Assembly: GCF_027924905.1 (NCBI RefSeq)
Contig: NZ_AP027055.1
Coordinates: 1,984,001 to 2,048,000, forward strand
Length of the DNA: 64,000 nt
Direction: 5' to 3'
Source: Limnohabitans sp. INBF002
GTDB lineage: Bacteria > Pseudomonadota > Gammaproteobacteria > Burkholderiales > Burkholderiaceae_C
Within the stretch, counting starts at the first letter, position 1. Every line of letters starts with the position of its first letter. Both the position numbers and the translations under genes were made by a program. The notes under the pieces were generated by a model. The model had not been told where the DNA came from, searched no databases, and was given only the letters and a program-made list of their open reading frames with translations. Shown piece after piece: positions 15,157-24,400 of the stretch.

Positions 15157-16472
15157 CAAGCCGCTTGGTAGGCCACGCGACCCGCCACCAAGGTGGCTTT
15201 GACGCGTGCAGGCAAAGACATGCCTGTCATGTCAAACGCAAACGGTGTGTGCTTGCCTTGGCTATGCAAGGCATCGGGTGTGACATGCCATTCAACCGTG
15301 GGGTCAAACACCACGATGTCGGCCACACCGCCCACATGCAACTGGCCCAAGCTGTTGCTTTGACCTTGCACTTTGCCCAACACTTTGGCGGGCTGTGCCG
15401 TCAACACGTCCAAAGCACGCAGCACACTCACTTTGCTGTCCTGTGCCCACTTGAGCGAGAGGCTGAGCAACAGCTCTAAGCCCGTCGCACCCGATTCGGC
15501 TTCGGCAAATGGCAAAGCCTTGCCATCGTTGTCGATGGGCGTGTGGTCAGACACCAAAGCATCGAGGGTGCCGTCGGCCAGCGCCGCACGCAGTGCCTCG
15601 CGGTCGCGCTGTTGGCGCAACACAGGCGTCACGCGTGCGCGGCTGTCGAAGTAGCCAATGTCGTGGTCGCTCAAATGAAGGGAGTTGATGCTCACATCAG
15701 CCGTCACTGCCAAGCCTTCTTTCTTGGCAGCACGCACCAGCTCTACGCCTTCGGCGCTCGAGATGCGACACAAGTGCACACGGGCTTTGGTGCTGCGCAT
15801 CAAAGCGAAGATGGTGTGCAGGGCAATGGTCTCAGCTGCCACAGGCACGCCGCCCAAACCCAAACGGGTGGCGAGCGGGCCACTGGCTGCCACGCCCTTG
15901 CCCAAATGCATTTCTTGCGGACGCAACCACACGGTGTATCCAAAAGTGGCCGCGTATTGCAAAGCGCGTTGCAGCACTTGGGTGTTTTCCAACGGCACTT
16001 CGGCTTGGCTAAAGCCCACGCAACCTGCGTCGGTGAGGTCTGACATTTCGGTCAGTACTTCGCCTTTCAAACCACGTGTGAGTGCGCCCAGCGGAAACAC
16101 GCGCGCACGGTGCAGTTTTTCGGCGCGGAACTTGAGCATCTCAATCAAGCCTGGCTCGTCCAACACGGGGTCTGTGTCGGGTGGGCACACGAGGCTGGTG
16201 ACACCACCGGCCACAGCGGCGGTGAGCTCGGAGGCCAGCATGCCTTCGTGTTCGTAGCCGGGTTCGCGCAAGCGCACTTGCAAGTCGACCAAGCCGGGCG
16301 CGACGATGCAGCCCTTGGCGTCGATGGTTTGTTCGGCCTTGAAGTTGGCGGGCAACTTCTCGCCTGCTTTGGCAATCGCCACGATGTGGCCATCAGCCAC
16401 CGCCACATCAGCGGTGTGGTCAAAGCCAGAGGCTGGGTCGATGACACGACCGTTTTGAATCAGGATGTTCAT
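15156..16472 (-). CDS. Dihydroorotase-like PyrC', probably non-catalytic
   Basis: The 438-aa protein has the amidohydrolase fold of class I dihydroorotases, with conserved [31 protein letters not shown] and LVSDHTPID. The first metal-binding motif, normally DxHxHxREPG, reads [10 protein letters not shown]: both histidines are replaced (Q65 and R67), and the usual carboxylated-lysine region is altered. It is therefore probably the inactive PyrC' that stabilises the PyrB dodecamer, as known in Pseudomonas; an active dihydroorotase should exist elsewhere in the genome. It overlaps pyrB by 4 bp. Databases often label such proteins simply dihydroorotase. Confidence 0.88.
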   Translation of the reverse strand: MNILIQNGRVIDPASGFDHTADVAVADGHIVAIAKAGEKLPANFKAEQTIDAKGCIVAPGLVDLQVRLREPGYEHEGMLASELTAAVAGGVTSLVCPPDTDPVLDEPGLIEMLKFRAEKLHRARVFPLGALTRGLKGEVLTEMSDLTDAGCVGFSQAEVPLENTQVLQRALQYAATFGYTVWLRPQEMHLGKGVAASGPLATRLGLGGVPVAAETIALHTIFALMRSTKARVHLCRISSAEGVELVRAAKKEGLAVTADVSINSLHLSDHDIGYFDSRARVTPVLRQQRDREALRAALADGTLDALVSDHTPIDNDGKALPFAEAESGATGLELLLSLSLKWAQDSKVSVLRALDVLTAQPAKVLGKVQGQSNSLGQLHVGGVADIVVFDPTVEWHVTPDALHSQGKHTPFAFDMTGMSLPARVKATLVAGRVAYQAA

Positions 16473-17446
16473 GCTTCATTCCCCGCCACGATGGACATCA
16501 CGGCCATACGCACAGCAATACCAAACGTCACCTGCGACAAGATGACACTTTGCGGTCCATCGACCACGGCAGAGTCAATCTCCACCCCGCGGTTGATGGG
16601 ACCAGGGTGCATCACGATGGCGTCGGGTTTGGCCAATTGCAACTTCTCTTGCGTGAGACCAAACGACTTGAAATATTCTTGGCTCGATGGCAACAAGGCA
16701 CCGCTCATGCGCTCGTTTTGCAAGCGCAGCATGATGACCACGTCGCAATCCTTGATGCCTTCTTCGAGGTTGTTGAACACCTTCACACCCATGGCCGACA
16801 AGTCGCTGGGCACCAAGGTCTTGGGGCCCACCACGCGCACTTCGGCGCAGCCGAGAGTGGTGAGCGCGTGAATGTCAGAGCGCGCCACACGCGAGTGCAA
16901 CACGTCGCCCACGATGGCCACGGTGAGGTTGGTGAAATCTTTTTTGTAGTGACGGATGGTGTACATGTCCAGCAAGCCCTGCGTGGGGTGTGCGTGACGG
17001 CCGTCACCGGCGTTGACCACGTGCACATGGGGTGCGACATGTTCAGCAATCAGATACGGCGCGCCCGACTCGCTGTGGCGCACCACAAAAATATCAGCCG
17101 CCATCGCGCTCAAGTTGGCGATGGTGTCAAGCAGCGACTCGCCTTTCGCTGCGGATGAACGCGCAATGTCGAGGTTGAACACATCGGCCGACAAACGTGT
17201 GGCGGCAATTTCAAACGTGGTGCGCGTGCGTGTGCTGTTTTCAAAAAACAGGTTGAACACGCTCTTGCCGCGCAAGAGTGGCACCTTCTTCACTTCGCGA
17301 TCGTTGACCGAGACGAAGTTGGCGGCGGTGTCCAAGATGTGGGTGAGGATGTCGCGTGACAAACCTTCGGTGGAGAGCAGGTGAATCAGCTCGCCGTTTT
17401 TGTTGAGTTGGGGGTTGCGTTTGTAGAGCATAGGAGTTCTTGTCAT
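16469..17446 (-). CDS. pyrB: Aspartate carbamoyltransferase catalytic chain
   Basis: PyrB condenses carbamoyl phosphate and aspartate, the first committed pyrimidine step. The 325-aa protein has the carbamoyl-phosphate loop [11 protein letters not shown] (near 70), [16 protein letters not shown] and HPGPINRG. No regulatory chain gene (pyrI) is present; instead it is followed by pyrC', overlapping by 4 bp, which suggests the PyrB-PyrC' holoenzyme type. ATG 17446 overlaps the pyrR stop codon by one base; an in-frame ATG five codons later is possible. Confidence 0.95.
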   Translation of the reverse strand: MTRTPMLYKRNPQLNKNGELIHLLSTEGLSRDILTHILDTAANFVSVNDREVKKVPLLRGKSVFNLFFENSTRTRTTFEIAATRLSADVFNLDIARSSAAKGESLLDTIANLSAMAADIFVVRHSESGAPYLIAEHVAPHVHVVNAGDGRHAHPTQGLLDMYTIRHYKKDFTNLTVAIVGDVLHSRVARSDIHALTTLGCAEVRVVGPKTLVPSDLSAMGVKVFNNLEEGIKDCDVVIMLRLQNERMSGALLPSSQEYFKSFGLTQEKLQLAKPDAIVMHPGPINRGVEIDSAVVDGPQSVILSQVTFGIAVRMAVMSIVAGNEA

Positions 17447-17949
17447 CAGCCCTTCACTGAAAAATTAAATTGGCCGTGGTCGTCTTTGGTCAGCGCCAGC
17501 GATTGGGTGGCGGGCAGTGCCACACGGGCTGCCGCGTAGTCGGCCTGAATGGGCAGCTCGCGGCCACCGCGGTCCACCAACACGGCCAGCTGCACATTGG
17601 CAGGACGGCCGTAGTCAAACAACTCATTGAGCACGGCGCGGATGGTGCGACCGGTGTAGAGCACATCGTCGAGCACGATGAGGTGCGCGCCATTCACTTC
17701 AAACGGCAGCTTGGTTTGGCCGCCATCGGCCAAGCCGCGTTGCGCGAAGTCGTCGCGGTGCATGGCGGATGAGATGCTGCCGGCCTCGCCTTCGAGCTTC
17801 AAATCTTTTTGCAAACGTGCGGCCAGCCAAGCACCACCTGAAGTGATGCCCACCAAACGTGTGGTGGGCGTGAGCATGCTGCGCACGCCTTTGAGCAGCT
17901 CTTTGTACAAGCTCTCTGCGTCCAGCATGAGGTTTCCGTGGGTACTCAT
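17446..17949 (-). CDS. pyrR: PyrR bifunctional pyrimidine regulator / uracil phosphoribosyltransferase
   Basis: The 167-aa protein has the PRPP-binding signature [12 protein letters not shown] and the [10 protein letters not shown] loop of PyrR. It may regulate pyr expression or act as a salvage uracil phosphoribosyltransferase. ATG 17949 is preceded by GAGAG and overlaps the ruvX stop as ATGA, so a frame extension to 17985 is unlikely. No obvious pyr attenuator hairpin is visible, because its upstream DNA is ruvX coding sequence. Confidence 0.9.
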   Translation of the reverse strand: MSTHGNLMLDAESLYKELLKGVRSMLTPTTRLVGITSGGAWLAARLQKDLKLEGEAGSISSAMHRDDFAQRGLADGGQTKLPFEVNGAHLIVLDDVLYTGRTIRAVLNELFDYGRPANVQLAVLVDRGGRELPIQADYAAARVALPATQSLALTKDDHGQFNFSVKG

Positions 17950-18422
17950 AAGTTCTCTCGAAAAAATTGGTTGAGGATGATGCAAGCCGATGCAGCGTCT
18001 GCATCTTTGGCGCCTTGACTGTGGGCTTCGGTGGTGCTGTAACGCTCGTCCACTTCAAACACAGGCAGGTTGAAGCGGCCGTTGAGTTGGCGTGCAAATT
18101 TTTTGGCCTTGGCCGTGTTCTCGTGTGCCGCGCCGTCTGGGTGATACGGCACGCCCACCACCAACGCGTCTGGCTGCCACTCAGCAATGCGTTTAGTGAT
18201 GAGGGTCCAGCGAGCATCGCCTTCGGCATTCACCGTGGCTTGCGGCTGTGCCTCGCGCAACATGCGGCTGCCATAGGCCACGCCGGTGCGTTTGACACCG
18301 AAGTCAAACGCCAAGAAAGATTGAAAGTGCGGTGGCACAACAGGCTTGGCCGCAGAGACCAACGGTGCGCCCGCTTGCAATGCCGCATCGCTGGCCGCGT
18401 TCACATTCACAACGTCGCTCAT
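17946..18422 (-). CDS. ruvX: RuvX/YqgF Holliday junction resolvase-like nuclease
   Basis: The 158-aa protein has the RNase H-like YqgF fold: FLAFDFGVKRTGVA (first acidic residue), ALVVGVPYHPDG and VFEVDERYSTTEAH. YqgF proteins process 16S rRNA 5' ends and may act on junction DNA. An Ala/Val-rich extension of about 30 residues precedes the domain. It overlaps yqgE by 4 bp and pyrR by 4 bp, the usual yqgE-ruvX-pyr order of betaproteobacteria. Confidence 0.9.
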   Translation of the reverse strand: MSDVVNVNAASDAALQAGAPLVSAAKPVVPPHFQSFLAFDFGVKRTGVAYGSRMLREAQPQATVNAEGDARWTLITKRIAEWQPDALVVGVPYHPDGAAHENTAKAKKFARQLNGRFNLPVFEVDERYSTTEAHSQGAKDADAASACIILNQFFRENL

Positions 18423-19096
18423 GAATGCCCCACTTCGCTAGAGAGCATCCACGACTCCAAGCCCAGCAGCTTCATGGCACGTTCGTAGCGTTGGTCCACC
18501 GGCGTGTCAAAAATCACAGCCGTATCGGCACCCACCGTGAGCCAGCTGTTCTCGGCCAGCTCGGACTCCAGCTGGCCTTCACCCCAAGCCGAATAGCCCA
18601 GAGAAATCAGCACACGTGTGGGGCCAGCCCCCATCGACAAGGCTTCGAGCACGTCTTTGGAGGTGGTCATTTCCAAGCCACCGGGAATGGTCATGGTGGA
18701 GGCATAAACAGATTCTTTGGCCGGTTCTTTGTTGCTCACGGCGCTCAAGGCCGCAGCCTCTTGGGCTGCTTCAATGACATCATCTTGGCCCGCTTCATCC
18801 GTAGGCACATCGACCAGCATGGCATCGTGCAACACAAAGCCGCGTTCGGTGTGCACTGGCCCGCCTTGCAGCACAGGGGCATTCATCAAGTCTTGGCGAT
18901 GCAGGGGCAAGTCGACTTTTTCAAACAAACCTTCCATCGACAAGTCGCTGGGTTTGTTGATGACCAGACCGAGTGCGCCGCGTTCGCTGTGCTCACACAC
19001 ATAGACCACGCTTTTGGCAAAAGCCTCGTCTTCCAAACCGGGCATGGCAATCAAAAAATGATGCGTCAGGTTGATGGAGGCAGAATCAGCGGTCAT
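18419..19096 (-). CDS. YqgE/AlgH family protein
   Basis: The 225-aa protein has the YqgE hallmarks: LTHHFLIAMPGLEDEAFAKSVVYVCEHSERGALGLVINKP at the start (cited in parts: FLIAMPGL and GLVINKP), GGPVHTERGFVLH and LISLGYSAWGEGQLE. Its molecular role is unclear in all species. An insertion of about 30 residues (near 105-130, Ala/Glu-rich) lengthens it over the usual 185-190 aa. It heads the operon with ruvX and is divergent from the photolyase gene with 22 bp between starts. Confidence 0.88.
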   Translation of the reverse strand: MTADSASINLTHHFLIAMPGLEDEAFAKSVVYVCEHSERGALGLVINKPSDLSMEGLFEKVDLPLHRQDLMNAPVLQGGPVHTERGFVLHDAMLVDVPTDEAGQDDVIEAAQEAAALSAVSNKEPAKESVYASTMTIPGGLEMTTSKDVLEALSMGAGPTRVLISLGYSAWGEGQLESELAENSWLTVGADTAVIFDTPVDQRYERAMKLLGLESWMLSSEVGHS

Positions 19097-19118
19097 ATTG
19101 CAATTTTAAAGGGTGAAC

Positions 19119-20618
19119 ATGCCTAGTCAGTCGTCTAAATCCGCACACCACTTGCCCCACGTGGACAAAGGGCTGATGTGGTTCCGCCGCGACCTGCGCG
19201 CGTTTGACAACGCGGCGCTGTTTCACGCCCTCAAAAGCTGCAAACAAGTGTATTGCGTGTTTGTGTTTGACAAGGCCATCTTGGACAGCCTGCCCCGCGC
19301 GGACCGCCGTGTGGAGTTCATCCGCGAGTCACTGGTGGCGCTGGATGCCGAGCTGCACGCCGTGGCGGGCCTTGCCGGTGCAGGCCTCATCGTGCGCCAC
19401 GCCGTGGCCGCTGATGAAGTGCCTCGCCTCGCCCACGAGCTGGGCGTGCAAGAGGTGTTTGCCAACCACGACGACGAGCCGGATGCATTGGCCCGTGACG
19501 CCCATGTGCGCGGTGCTTTGGCCAACTTTGGTATTGGTTTTCAAACCTTCAAAGACCATGTCATTTTTGAGCGCAGCGAGGTGCTGACCCAAATGGGCAA
19601 GCCCTACGGCGTGTTCACCCCCTACAAAAACGCATGGCTGCAAAAGGTCAACGACTTTTATCTGAAGTCCTACCCCGTGGGCAAGTACATCAAGGCCTTG
19701 GCCGCGCGGCCCAAGGCCTACCAAGTGCCCGTCCCCACATTGGCCGACATTGGCTTTGAGCCCACCAACCTCAGCAGCTTGCACGTGCCCACCGGCAGCC
19801 CCGGCGGCTTGGCCTTGTTTGAAGACTTCTTCGACCGCATGGACAAGTACGACGACACGCGCAACTTCCCCGCCATCAAAGGCCCCAGCTACTTGGGCGT
19901 GCATTTGCGCTTTGGCACGGTGTCCATTCGCCAGCTGGCCTCCACCGCGTACAAACGCATGTTGGTGGGCTCCAAAGGCGCTGAGACGTGGCTATCGGAG
20001 CTGATTTGGCGCGATTTTTATCACCAAATCTTGCACCACCACCCGCGCGTGGTGACGGGCGCCTTCAAGCCTGAGTACGACGAAATCAAGTGGGACCACC
20101 ACAAGCACGCCAAAGAACTGTTTGCGGCTTGGTGCGAAGGCCGCACAGGCTACCCGCTGGTCGATGCGGCGATGGCGCAAATCAACCAAACCGGCTACAT
20201 GCACAACCGCCTGCGCATGGTGGTGGCCAGCTTTTTGACCAAAGACCTTGGCATTGATTGGCGCTGGGGCGAGCGCTATTTTGCCGAGCATCTGAACGAC
20301 TTTGACCTCGCCGCCAACAACGGCGGCTGGCAGTGGGCCAGTTCTAGCGGCTGCGATGCACAGCCCTACTTTCGCATCTTCAACCCCACCAACCAAAGTG
20401 AAAAATTTGACCCCGAGGGCAAGTTCATTCGCCGCTACGTGCCCGCGCTGGCCAAGCTCAGCAACAAAGCCATCCACGCGCCGTGGTTGGCTAAGCCCAT
20501 CGAGTTAGAAGCTGCCGGCTTTGTGTTGGGCCGCGATTACCCCAGCCCCATCGTTGATCACGCCGAGGCACGCAAGCTCACACTCGAGCGGTATGGGGTG
20601 GTGAAGAAGGTGAAGTAA
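19119..20618 (+). CDS. phrB: Deoxyribodipyrimidine photolyase (CPD photolyase)
   Basis: The 499-aa flavoenzyme repairs cyclobutane pyrimidine dimers with light. The N-terminal Rossmann-like antenna domain starts LMWFRRDLRAFDNAAL; the FAD-binding C-terminal domain has ELIWRDFYHQIL, TGYPLVDAAMAQI, GYMHNRLRM and NNGGWQWASSSGCDAQPYFRIFNP, the signature region of class I photolyases. ATG 19119 has AAAGGG 6 nt upstream; an in-frame GTG at 19113 is the alternative. It is transcribed away from yqgE. Confidence 0.94.
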   Translation: MPSQSSKSAHHLPHVDKGLMWFRRDLRAFDNAALFHALKSCKQVYCVFVFDKAILDSLPRADRRVEFIRESLVALDAELHAVAGLAGAGLIVRHAVAADEVPRLAHELGVQEVFANHDDEPDALARDAHVRGALANFGIGFQTFKDHVIFERSEVLTQMGKPYGVFTPYKNAWLQKVNDFYLKSYPVGKYIKALAARPKAYQVPVPTLADIGFEPTNLSSLHVPTGSPGGLALFEDFFDRMDKYDDTRNFPAIKGPSYLGVHLRFGTVSIRQLASTAYKRMLVGSKGAETWLSELIWRDFYHQILHHHPRVVTGAFKPEYDEIKWDHHKHAKELFAAWCEGRTGYPLVDAAMAQINQTGYMHNRLRMVVASFLTKDLGIDWRWGERYFAEHLNDFDLAANNGGWQWASSSGCDAQPYFRIFNPTNQSEKFDPEGKFIRRYVPALAKLSNKAIHAPWLAKPIELEAAGFVLGRDYPSPIVDHAEARKLTLERYGVVKKVK

Positions 20619-20639
20619 GAAGCGAGGCGGTACAAGAGG

Positions 20640-21287
20640 CTATTCGCCTCTGAGGGCCGCCAGCACATTCGCCTGCGGCTCACGCACGCTGCCCACTGCA
20701 AAGTGCTGCAGCAAGCGGCTCACCTCTTGGGCGCCGCTCAGGCTGGCTTTGATGTCGTCGGCGACGCGCTTGGCACGCAAGCGCGCCAGTTGCACCGCCA
20801 ATGAATCGGCCACTTGTTGCACGGCCGTCAACTGCACATCTTGGGCAAGTTGGGCCATGCTTTGCACATCCAGTTGGGCCTCGGTGGGCAGGTCCAACTC
20901 AGGCGACTCAGACCAATCGTTCAGGATGCTCACCAAGCGCTGCGAAATCACGTCGGCTTGTTCTAAAAACAGCAGATGGTTGATGACTTGCAAGCTGTCT
21001 TCGATGGGCATGTCGTGCTCATTGAATTGCTCGCGCAGCAGCAAGCCACTCAATACTTGTGAGGCGGCACTGGCCTCAGGCGCGTCGATGCTGCGGCCAG
21101 GGGCCAGACGCAAGCCTTCAAAAAAATGGGTGGCCAACGACCAAAAGGTACGCCAACCAGGAAGGGTTTCAGCATCGAGCTGACGCTGACACATCAGCTC
21201 CAACTGCCGAGCCGAATGCAAATGCACGGCTGGACGGTGGCGCAGCAAGGCCAGCACATGGCTTTCAAACTGCGCACGTACTTCCAT
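20640..21287 (-). CDS. Uncharacterised alpha-helical protein after rubredoxin; possible ChpA/PilL-like remnant
   Basis: The 215-aa protein has no signal peptide or membrane segment and is predicted almost wholly helical. The stretch GWRTFWSLATHFFEGLRL...ASQVLSGLLL loosely recalls the segment between Hpt domains in betaproteobacterial ChpA/PilL kinases (pattern FW-A--FFE-L then AS-VL). In related genomes rubredoxin is often followed by the pilGHIJL chemosensory genes, so it may be what remains of that cluster; this is weak inference. No phospho-acceptor histidine motif is seen. It lies 5 bp after rubredoxin and ends 21 bp from the photolyase stop, convergent. Confidence 0.65.
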   Translation of the reverse strand: MEVRAQFESHVLALLRHRPAVHLHSARQLELMCQRQLDAETLPGWRTFWSLATHFFEGLRLAPGRSIDAPEASAASQVLSGLLLREQFNEHDMPIEDSLQVINHLLFLEQADVISQRLVSILNDWSESPELDLPTEAQLDVQSMAQLAQDVQLTAVQQVADSLAVQLARLRAKRVADDIKASLSGAQEVSRLLQHFAVGSVREPQANVLAALRGE

Positions 21288-21292
21288 GAGGT

Positions 21293-21460
21293 TTAGATTT
21301 GGACCATTTCAAAGTCTTCTTTGCGCGCGCCGCACTCTGGACAGGTCCAGTTCATGGGCACATCGGCCCAAGCAGTGCCGGGGGCGATGCCGTGCTCGGG
21401 CGCGCCGGTCTCTTCGTCATAAATCCATCCACAAATCAGACACATCCAGGTATTAGCCAC
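21293..21460 (-). CDS. Rubredoxin
   Basis: The 55-aa protein binds one iron through two CxxC pairs, CLICG and CPECG, in the standard rubredoxin layout (WMCLICGWIYDEETGAPEHGIAPGTAW cited in parts: GWIYDEETG, GIAPGTAWADVP). It is a one-electron carrier in the cytoplasm. GTG 21460 gives the normal length; an ATG at 21496 would add 12 atypical residues. It is divergent from thiD with 51 bp between starts. Confidence 0.93.
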   Translation of the reverse strand: MANTWMCLICGWIYDEETGAPEHGIAPGTAWADVPMNWTCPECGARKEDFEMVQI

Positions 21461-21511
21461 AGTATTTCTTTCGTCAACGCATAGAATGAAAAGCATTGTA
21501 TCGACCCACCC

Positions 21512-22444
21512 ATGGCGCCAGAAAACACCCCACCCTCTCCTGAACTTGTGCTGTCTGACGAAACCAGCGCCGCGCCCCCCTGTGTGCTGGTTTTCAATGC
21601 CAACGACCCCAGTGGTGCCGGTGGCTTGTCAGCCGATGTGCTGGCCGCTGCGTCAGTAGGCGCTCACGCGCTGCCGGTGGTGACGGGTGCTTACATGCGC
21701 GACACCGCTGAAATTTTTGACCACATCGCCTTTGACGATGACGCCGTGGCCGAACAAGCCCGCAGCGTGCTGGAAGACATCAGCGTGCAAATCATCAAGG
21801 TAGGCTTTTGCGGCAACCCCGACAACCTCAGCGTGATTGCCGAAATCAGCACCGATTACGCCGAAGTGCCAGTGGTCGCCTACATGCCCAACCTCTCGTG
21901 GTGGGAAGACGAACAAATTGACGCCTACCTCGACGCTTTCCGCGAATTGATCTTGCCCCAAACCACGGTGCTGGTGGGCAACCACAACACCTTGTGGCGC
22001 TGGCTGCTGCCCGAGTGGAGCAATGAGAAAAGCCCCAGCCCGCGCGACATTGCGCGCGCCGCCGCCGAAGTGGGCGTGCCCTACGTGCTGGTGACCGGCA
22101 TCAACCACCCCGACCAACATGTAGAAAACGCCTTGGCCACCGCCCACACCGTGATGGTGAGCGAACGTTTTGAGCGTTTTGACGCCATGTTCTCTGGCGC
22201 AGGCGACACCCTCAGCATCACGCTGGCGGCTGTGTTGGCCGCAGGCACCGACCTAGAGCTGGCCACACACGAAGCCTTGAATTACCTCGACCAAAGCCTC
22301 AACAGCGGCTTTCGCCCAGGCATGGGCCACATCGTGCCCGACCGCTTGTTTTGGGCTGAAGAAGACGAGGCAGGCGAAGACAGCGATGGTCTGCCAGCCA
22401 CCGCCGAAGACTTCTCGCTGCCTCGACATGAAACCAAACATTGA
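21512..22444 (+). CDS. thiD: ThiD-like hydroxymethylpyrimidine/phosphomethylpyrimidine kinase
   Basis: The 310-aa ribokinase-fold protein has NANDPSGAGGLSADVLAAAS at the nucleoside-binding site, KVGFCGNPDNL and the anion-hole motif FSGAGDTLS near the C-terminus. These fit ThiD, which phosphorylates HMP and HMP-P for thiamine synthesis. The N-terminal 20 residues and the acidic C-terminal tail (EEDEAGEDSDG) extend beyond the family core. It diverges somewhat from classical ThiD, so a related kinase activity is possible. It runs into hemL with a 12-bp gap. Confidence 0.85.
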   Translation: MAPENTPPSPELVLSDETSAAPPCVLVFNANDPSGAGGLSADVLAAASVGAHALPVVTGAYMRDTAEIFDHIAFDDDAVAEQARSVLEDISVQIIKVGFCGNPDNLSVIAEISTDYAEVPVVAYMPNLSWWEDEQIDAYLDAFRELILPQTTVLVGNHNTLWRWLLPEWSNEKSPSPRDIARAAAEVGVPYVLVTGINHPDQHVENALATAHTVMVSERFERFDAMFSGAGDTLSITLAAVLAAGTDLELATHEALNYLDQSLNSGFRPGMGHIVPDRLFWAEEDEAGEDSDGLPATAEDFSLPRHETKH

Positions 22445-22456
22445 CATCTGAAGACC

Positions 22457-23752
22457 ATGACCGATTTGAACCAAACCCTGTTTGACCGCGCCGCCAAAGT
22501 CATCCCCGGTGGCGTGAACTCGCCCGTGCGCGCGTTTCGCGCCGTGGGCGGCACACCGCGCTTTGTGCAACGCGCCCAAGGCGCTTACTTTTGGGATGCC
22601 AACGGCCAAAAGTACATCGACTACATCGGCTCTTGGGGCCCGATGATTTTGGGCCACGGCAACCCCGTGGTGCTTGAAGCTGTGCAAAAAGCGGCCTTGG
22701 ATGGCTTCTCATTCGGCGCACCGACCGAGCGCGAAATTGAACTGGCCGAAGAAATTTTGAAGCATGTGCCATCGATGGAGATGGTGCGTTTGGTCAGCTC
22801 CGGCACCGAAGCCGGCATGAGCGCTTTGCGCTTGGCACGCGGTGCCACGGGCCGCAGCAAGTTCATCAAGTTTGAAGGTTGCTACCACGGCCACTGTGAT
22901 GCCTTGCTGGTCAAAGCAGGCTCGGGCCTTGCCACTTTTGGTAACCCCACCAGCGCGGGTGTGCCGCCTGAAGTGGTGCGCGACACCTTGGTGCTCGAGT
23001 ACAACAACATTGAGCAACTCGAAGAAGCCTTCAAGTTGCACGGCAAAGAACTGGCCTGCGTGATGATTGAACCCATCGCAGGCAATATGAACTTTGTGCG
23101 CGCGTCTGTGCCCTTCATGAAACGCTGCCGCGAGCTGTGTACCGAATACGGCGCGCTGTTTGTGTTTGACGAAGTGATGACCGGTTTCCGCGTCGCGTTG
23201 GGCAGTGCGCAAAGCGTGTACGCCCAACTCATTCCAGGCTTTCAGCCCGACATCACGGTGCTGGGCAAAGTCATTGGCGGCGGCATGCCGCTGGCGGCCT
23301 TTGGTGGCCCACGCGCCATCATGCAGCAGCTCGCCCCCACTGGCCCTGTGTACCAAGCAGGCACTTTGAGCGGCAACCCTGTGGCCACCGCTTGCGGCTT
23401 GGCCACCTTGCGCGAAATTGCCAAGCCCGGCTTCTTTGACGCGCTAAGTGCCCGCACACAAAGCTTGGTCGACGGCCTCACAACGGCGGCCGCCAAAGCG
23501 GGTGTGCCCTTCAGCGCCGATTGCCAAGGCGGCATGTTTGGCTTCTTCTTGTTGCCAGAGCTGCCACACAACTACGCCAAGGTCATGACCAGCGACAGCC
23601 CCAAATTCAACAAGCTGTTCCACGGCTTGCTCGACCGTGGCGTGTACATCGCACCGGCCTTGTACGAAGCAGGCTTTGTGAGCGCAGCACACACCGAGGC
23701 AGACATTGCCCAAACCGTGTCAGTGGCCGCAGAGGTCTTTGCGCAGCTATGA
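22457..23752 (+). CDS. hemL: Glutamate-1-semialdehyde 2,1-aminomutase
   Basis: HemL makes 5-aminolevulinate from glutamate-1-semialdehyde, so this organism uses the C5 route to heme. The 431-aa protein is a class III aminotransferase with [13 protein letters not shown] at the start, [16 protein letters not shown] (PLP phosphate site), FDEVMTGFR and the PLP lysine in [12 protein letters not shown] (about residue 270). Length is normal. The stop overlaps the ATG of a 50-aa reading frame (ATGA). Confidence 0.96.
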   Translation: MTDLNQTLFDRAAKVIPGGVNSPVRAFRAVGGTPRFVQRAQGAYFWDANGQKYIDYIGSWGPMILGHGNPVVLEAVQKAALDGFSFGAPTEREIELAEEILKHVPSMEMVRLVSSGTEAGMSALRLARGATGRSKFIKFEGCYHGHCDALLVKAGSGLATFGNPTSAGVPPEVVRDTLVLEYNNIEQLEEAFKLHGKELACVMIEPIAGNMNFVRASVPFMKRCRELCTEYGALFVFDEVMTGFRVALGSAQSVYAQLIPGFQPDITVLGKVIGGGMPLAAFGGPRAIMQQLAPTGPVYQAGTLSGNPVATACGLATLREIAKPGFFDALSARTQSLVDGLTTAAAKAGVPFSADCQGGMFGFFLLPELPHNYAKVMTSDSPKFNKLFHGLLDRGVYIAPALYEAGFVSAAHTEADIAQTVSVAAEVFAQL

Positions 23753-23901
23753 AAAAACGCACAGTGGCTCGGCCTCTAGTGGCTGCACCTGCGGCATCGA
23801 CAGACGGACCACGCGGTTTGAACGTGGGCTTTGTTTCCACCATCGGTGCCAAACTGCATGGCGCGGTGACGTTTCAGCTCAAGTACAACCTTCGCCCTTA
23901 A
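23749..23901 (+). CDS. 50-aa reading frame coupled to hemL, unknown
   Basis: ATG 23749 overlaps the hemL stop codon as ATGA and opens 50 codons ending TAA. The product starts [17 protein letters not shown] and ends [13 protein letters not shown]; it has no signal peptide or membrane helix. No family is recognised. The overlap suggests translational re-initiation, but the frame is short and could be chance. Confidence 0.4.
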   Translation: MKKRTVARPLVAAPAASTDGPRGLNVGFVSTIGAKLHGAVTFQLKYNLRP

Positions 23902-23951
23902 CTCTTTCTCTCTTCTCGTCCTTCTCGGGCGTTTTTCCCACAAGGACTTTC

Positions 23952-24305
23952 ATGAAAAAAACATTCCAACTTCAAGTCGAAGGCAAACACCCCGACCGTT
24001 TGCTCGAAGCCATCAAACACGACATTCGCAAATACCTCAAGCGTGAGCGCCGTCGCGATCTGCCGGAAGGTGCCGACTTTTGGGATTTCGATTGCAAATT
24101 CGGCTTGACCGAAGAAACCGCTGAAGTGGTGCACTTGGCCAACGTCATCACCTGCATCGACGATGCTGTGGCAAAAGAAGCCAAACAGTTTTACGTCGAG
24201 ATCTTGGCCAAACACGGCGTGCGCACCAAACGCCCCGCCGGTGAAGCACAGGAATACCAAGAGCGTCATGCCTTGGATGGTTTGGACGATGACAACAACG
24301 ACTGA
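23952..24305 (+). CDS. DUF6172 family protein
   Basis: The 117-aa protein begins MKKTFQLQVEGKHPDRLLEA and continues with KYLKRERRRDLPEGADFWDFDCKFG, a conserved pattern of a Burkholderiales protein family known to me as DUF6172. It is soluble and charged with an acidic C-terminal end (DGLDDDNND). AAGGA precedes ATG 23952; a longer frame from 23706 runs through hemL. Function is unknown. A bidirectional terminator follows. Confidence 0.85.
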   Translation: MKKTFQLQVEGKHPDRLLEAIKHDIRKYLKRERRRDLPEGADFWDFDCKFGLTEETAEVVHLANVITCIDDAVAKEAKQFYVEILAKHGVRTKRPAGEAQEYQERHALDGLDDDNND

Positions 24306-24344
24306 TCGTTAATGGATGATTTGCGCTGATTCGCAAGCGCCCAC

Positions 24345-24375
24345 AAAAAAAGCCACCTTCGCAGGTGGCTTTTTC
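24345..24375. terminator. Bidirectional intrinsic terminator
   Basis: AAAAAAGCCACCT-TCGC-AGGTGGCTTTTTC forms a 7-8 bp stem with A and T tracts on both sides. It separates the convergent DUF6172 gene and DEAD-box helicase gene. Confidence 0.9.
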
Positions 24376-24400
24376 ATTTGCAGAATTTCAGAGCTGAGGC

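Noticed and set aside
21461-21511. TPP riboswitch before thiD
   Set aside because: Only 51 bp separate rubredoxin and thiD, too short for the element, and the conserved CUGAGA core is absent.
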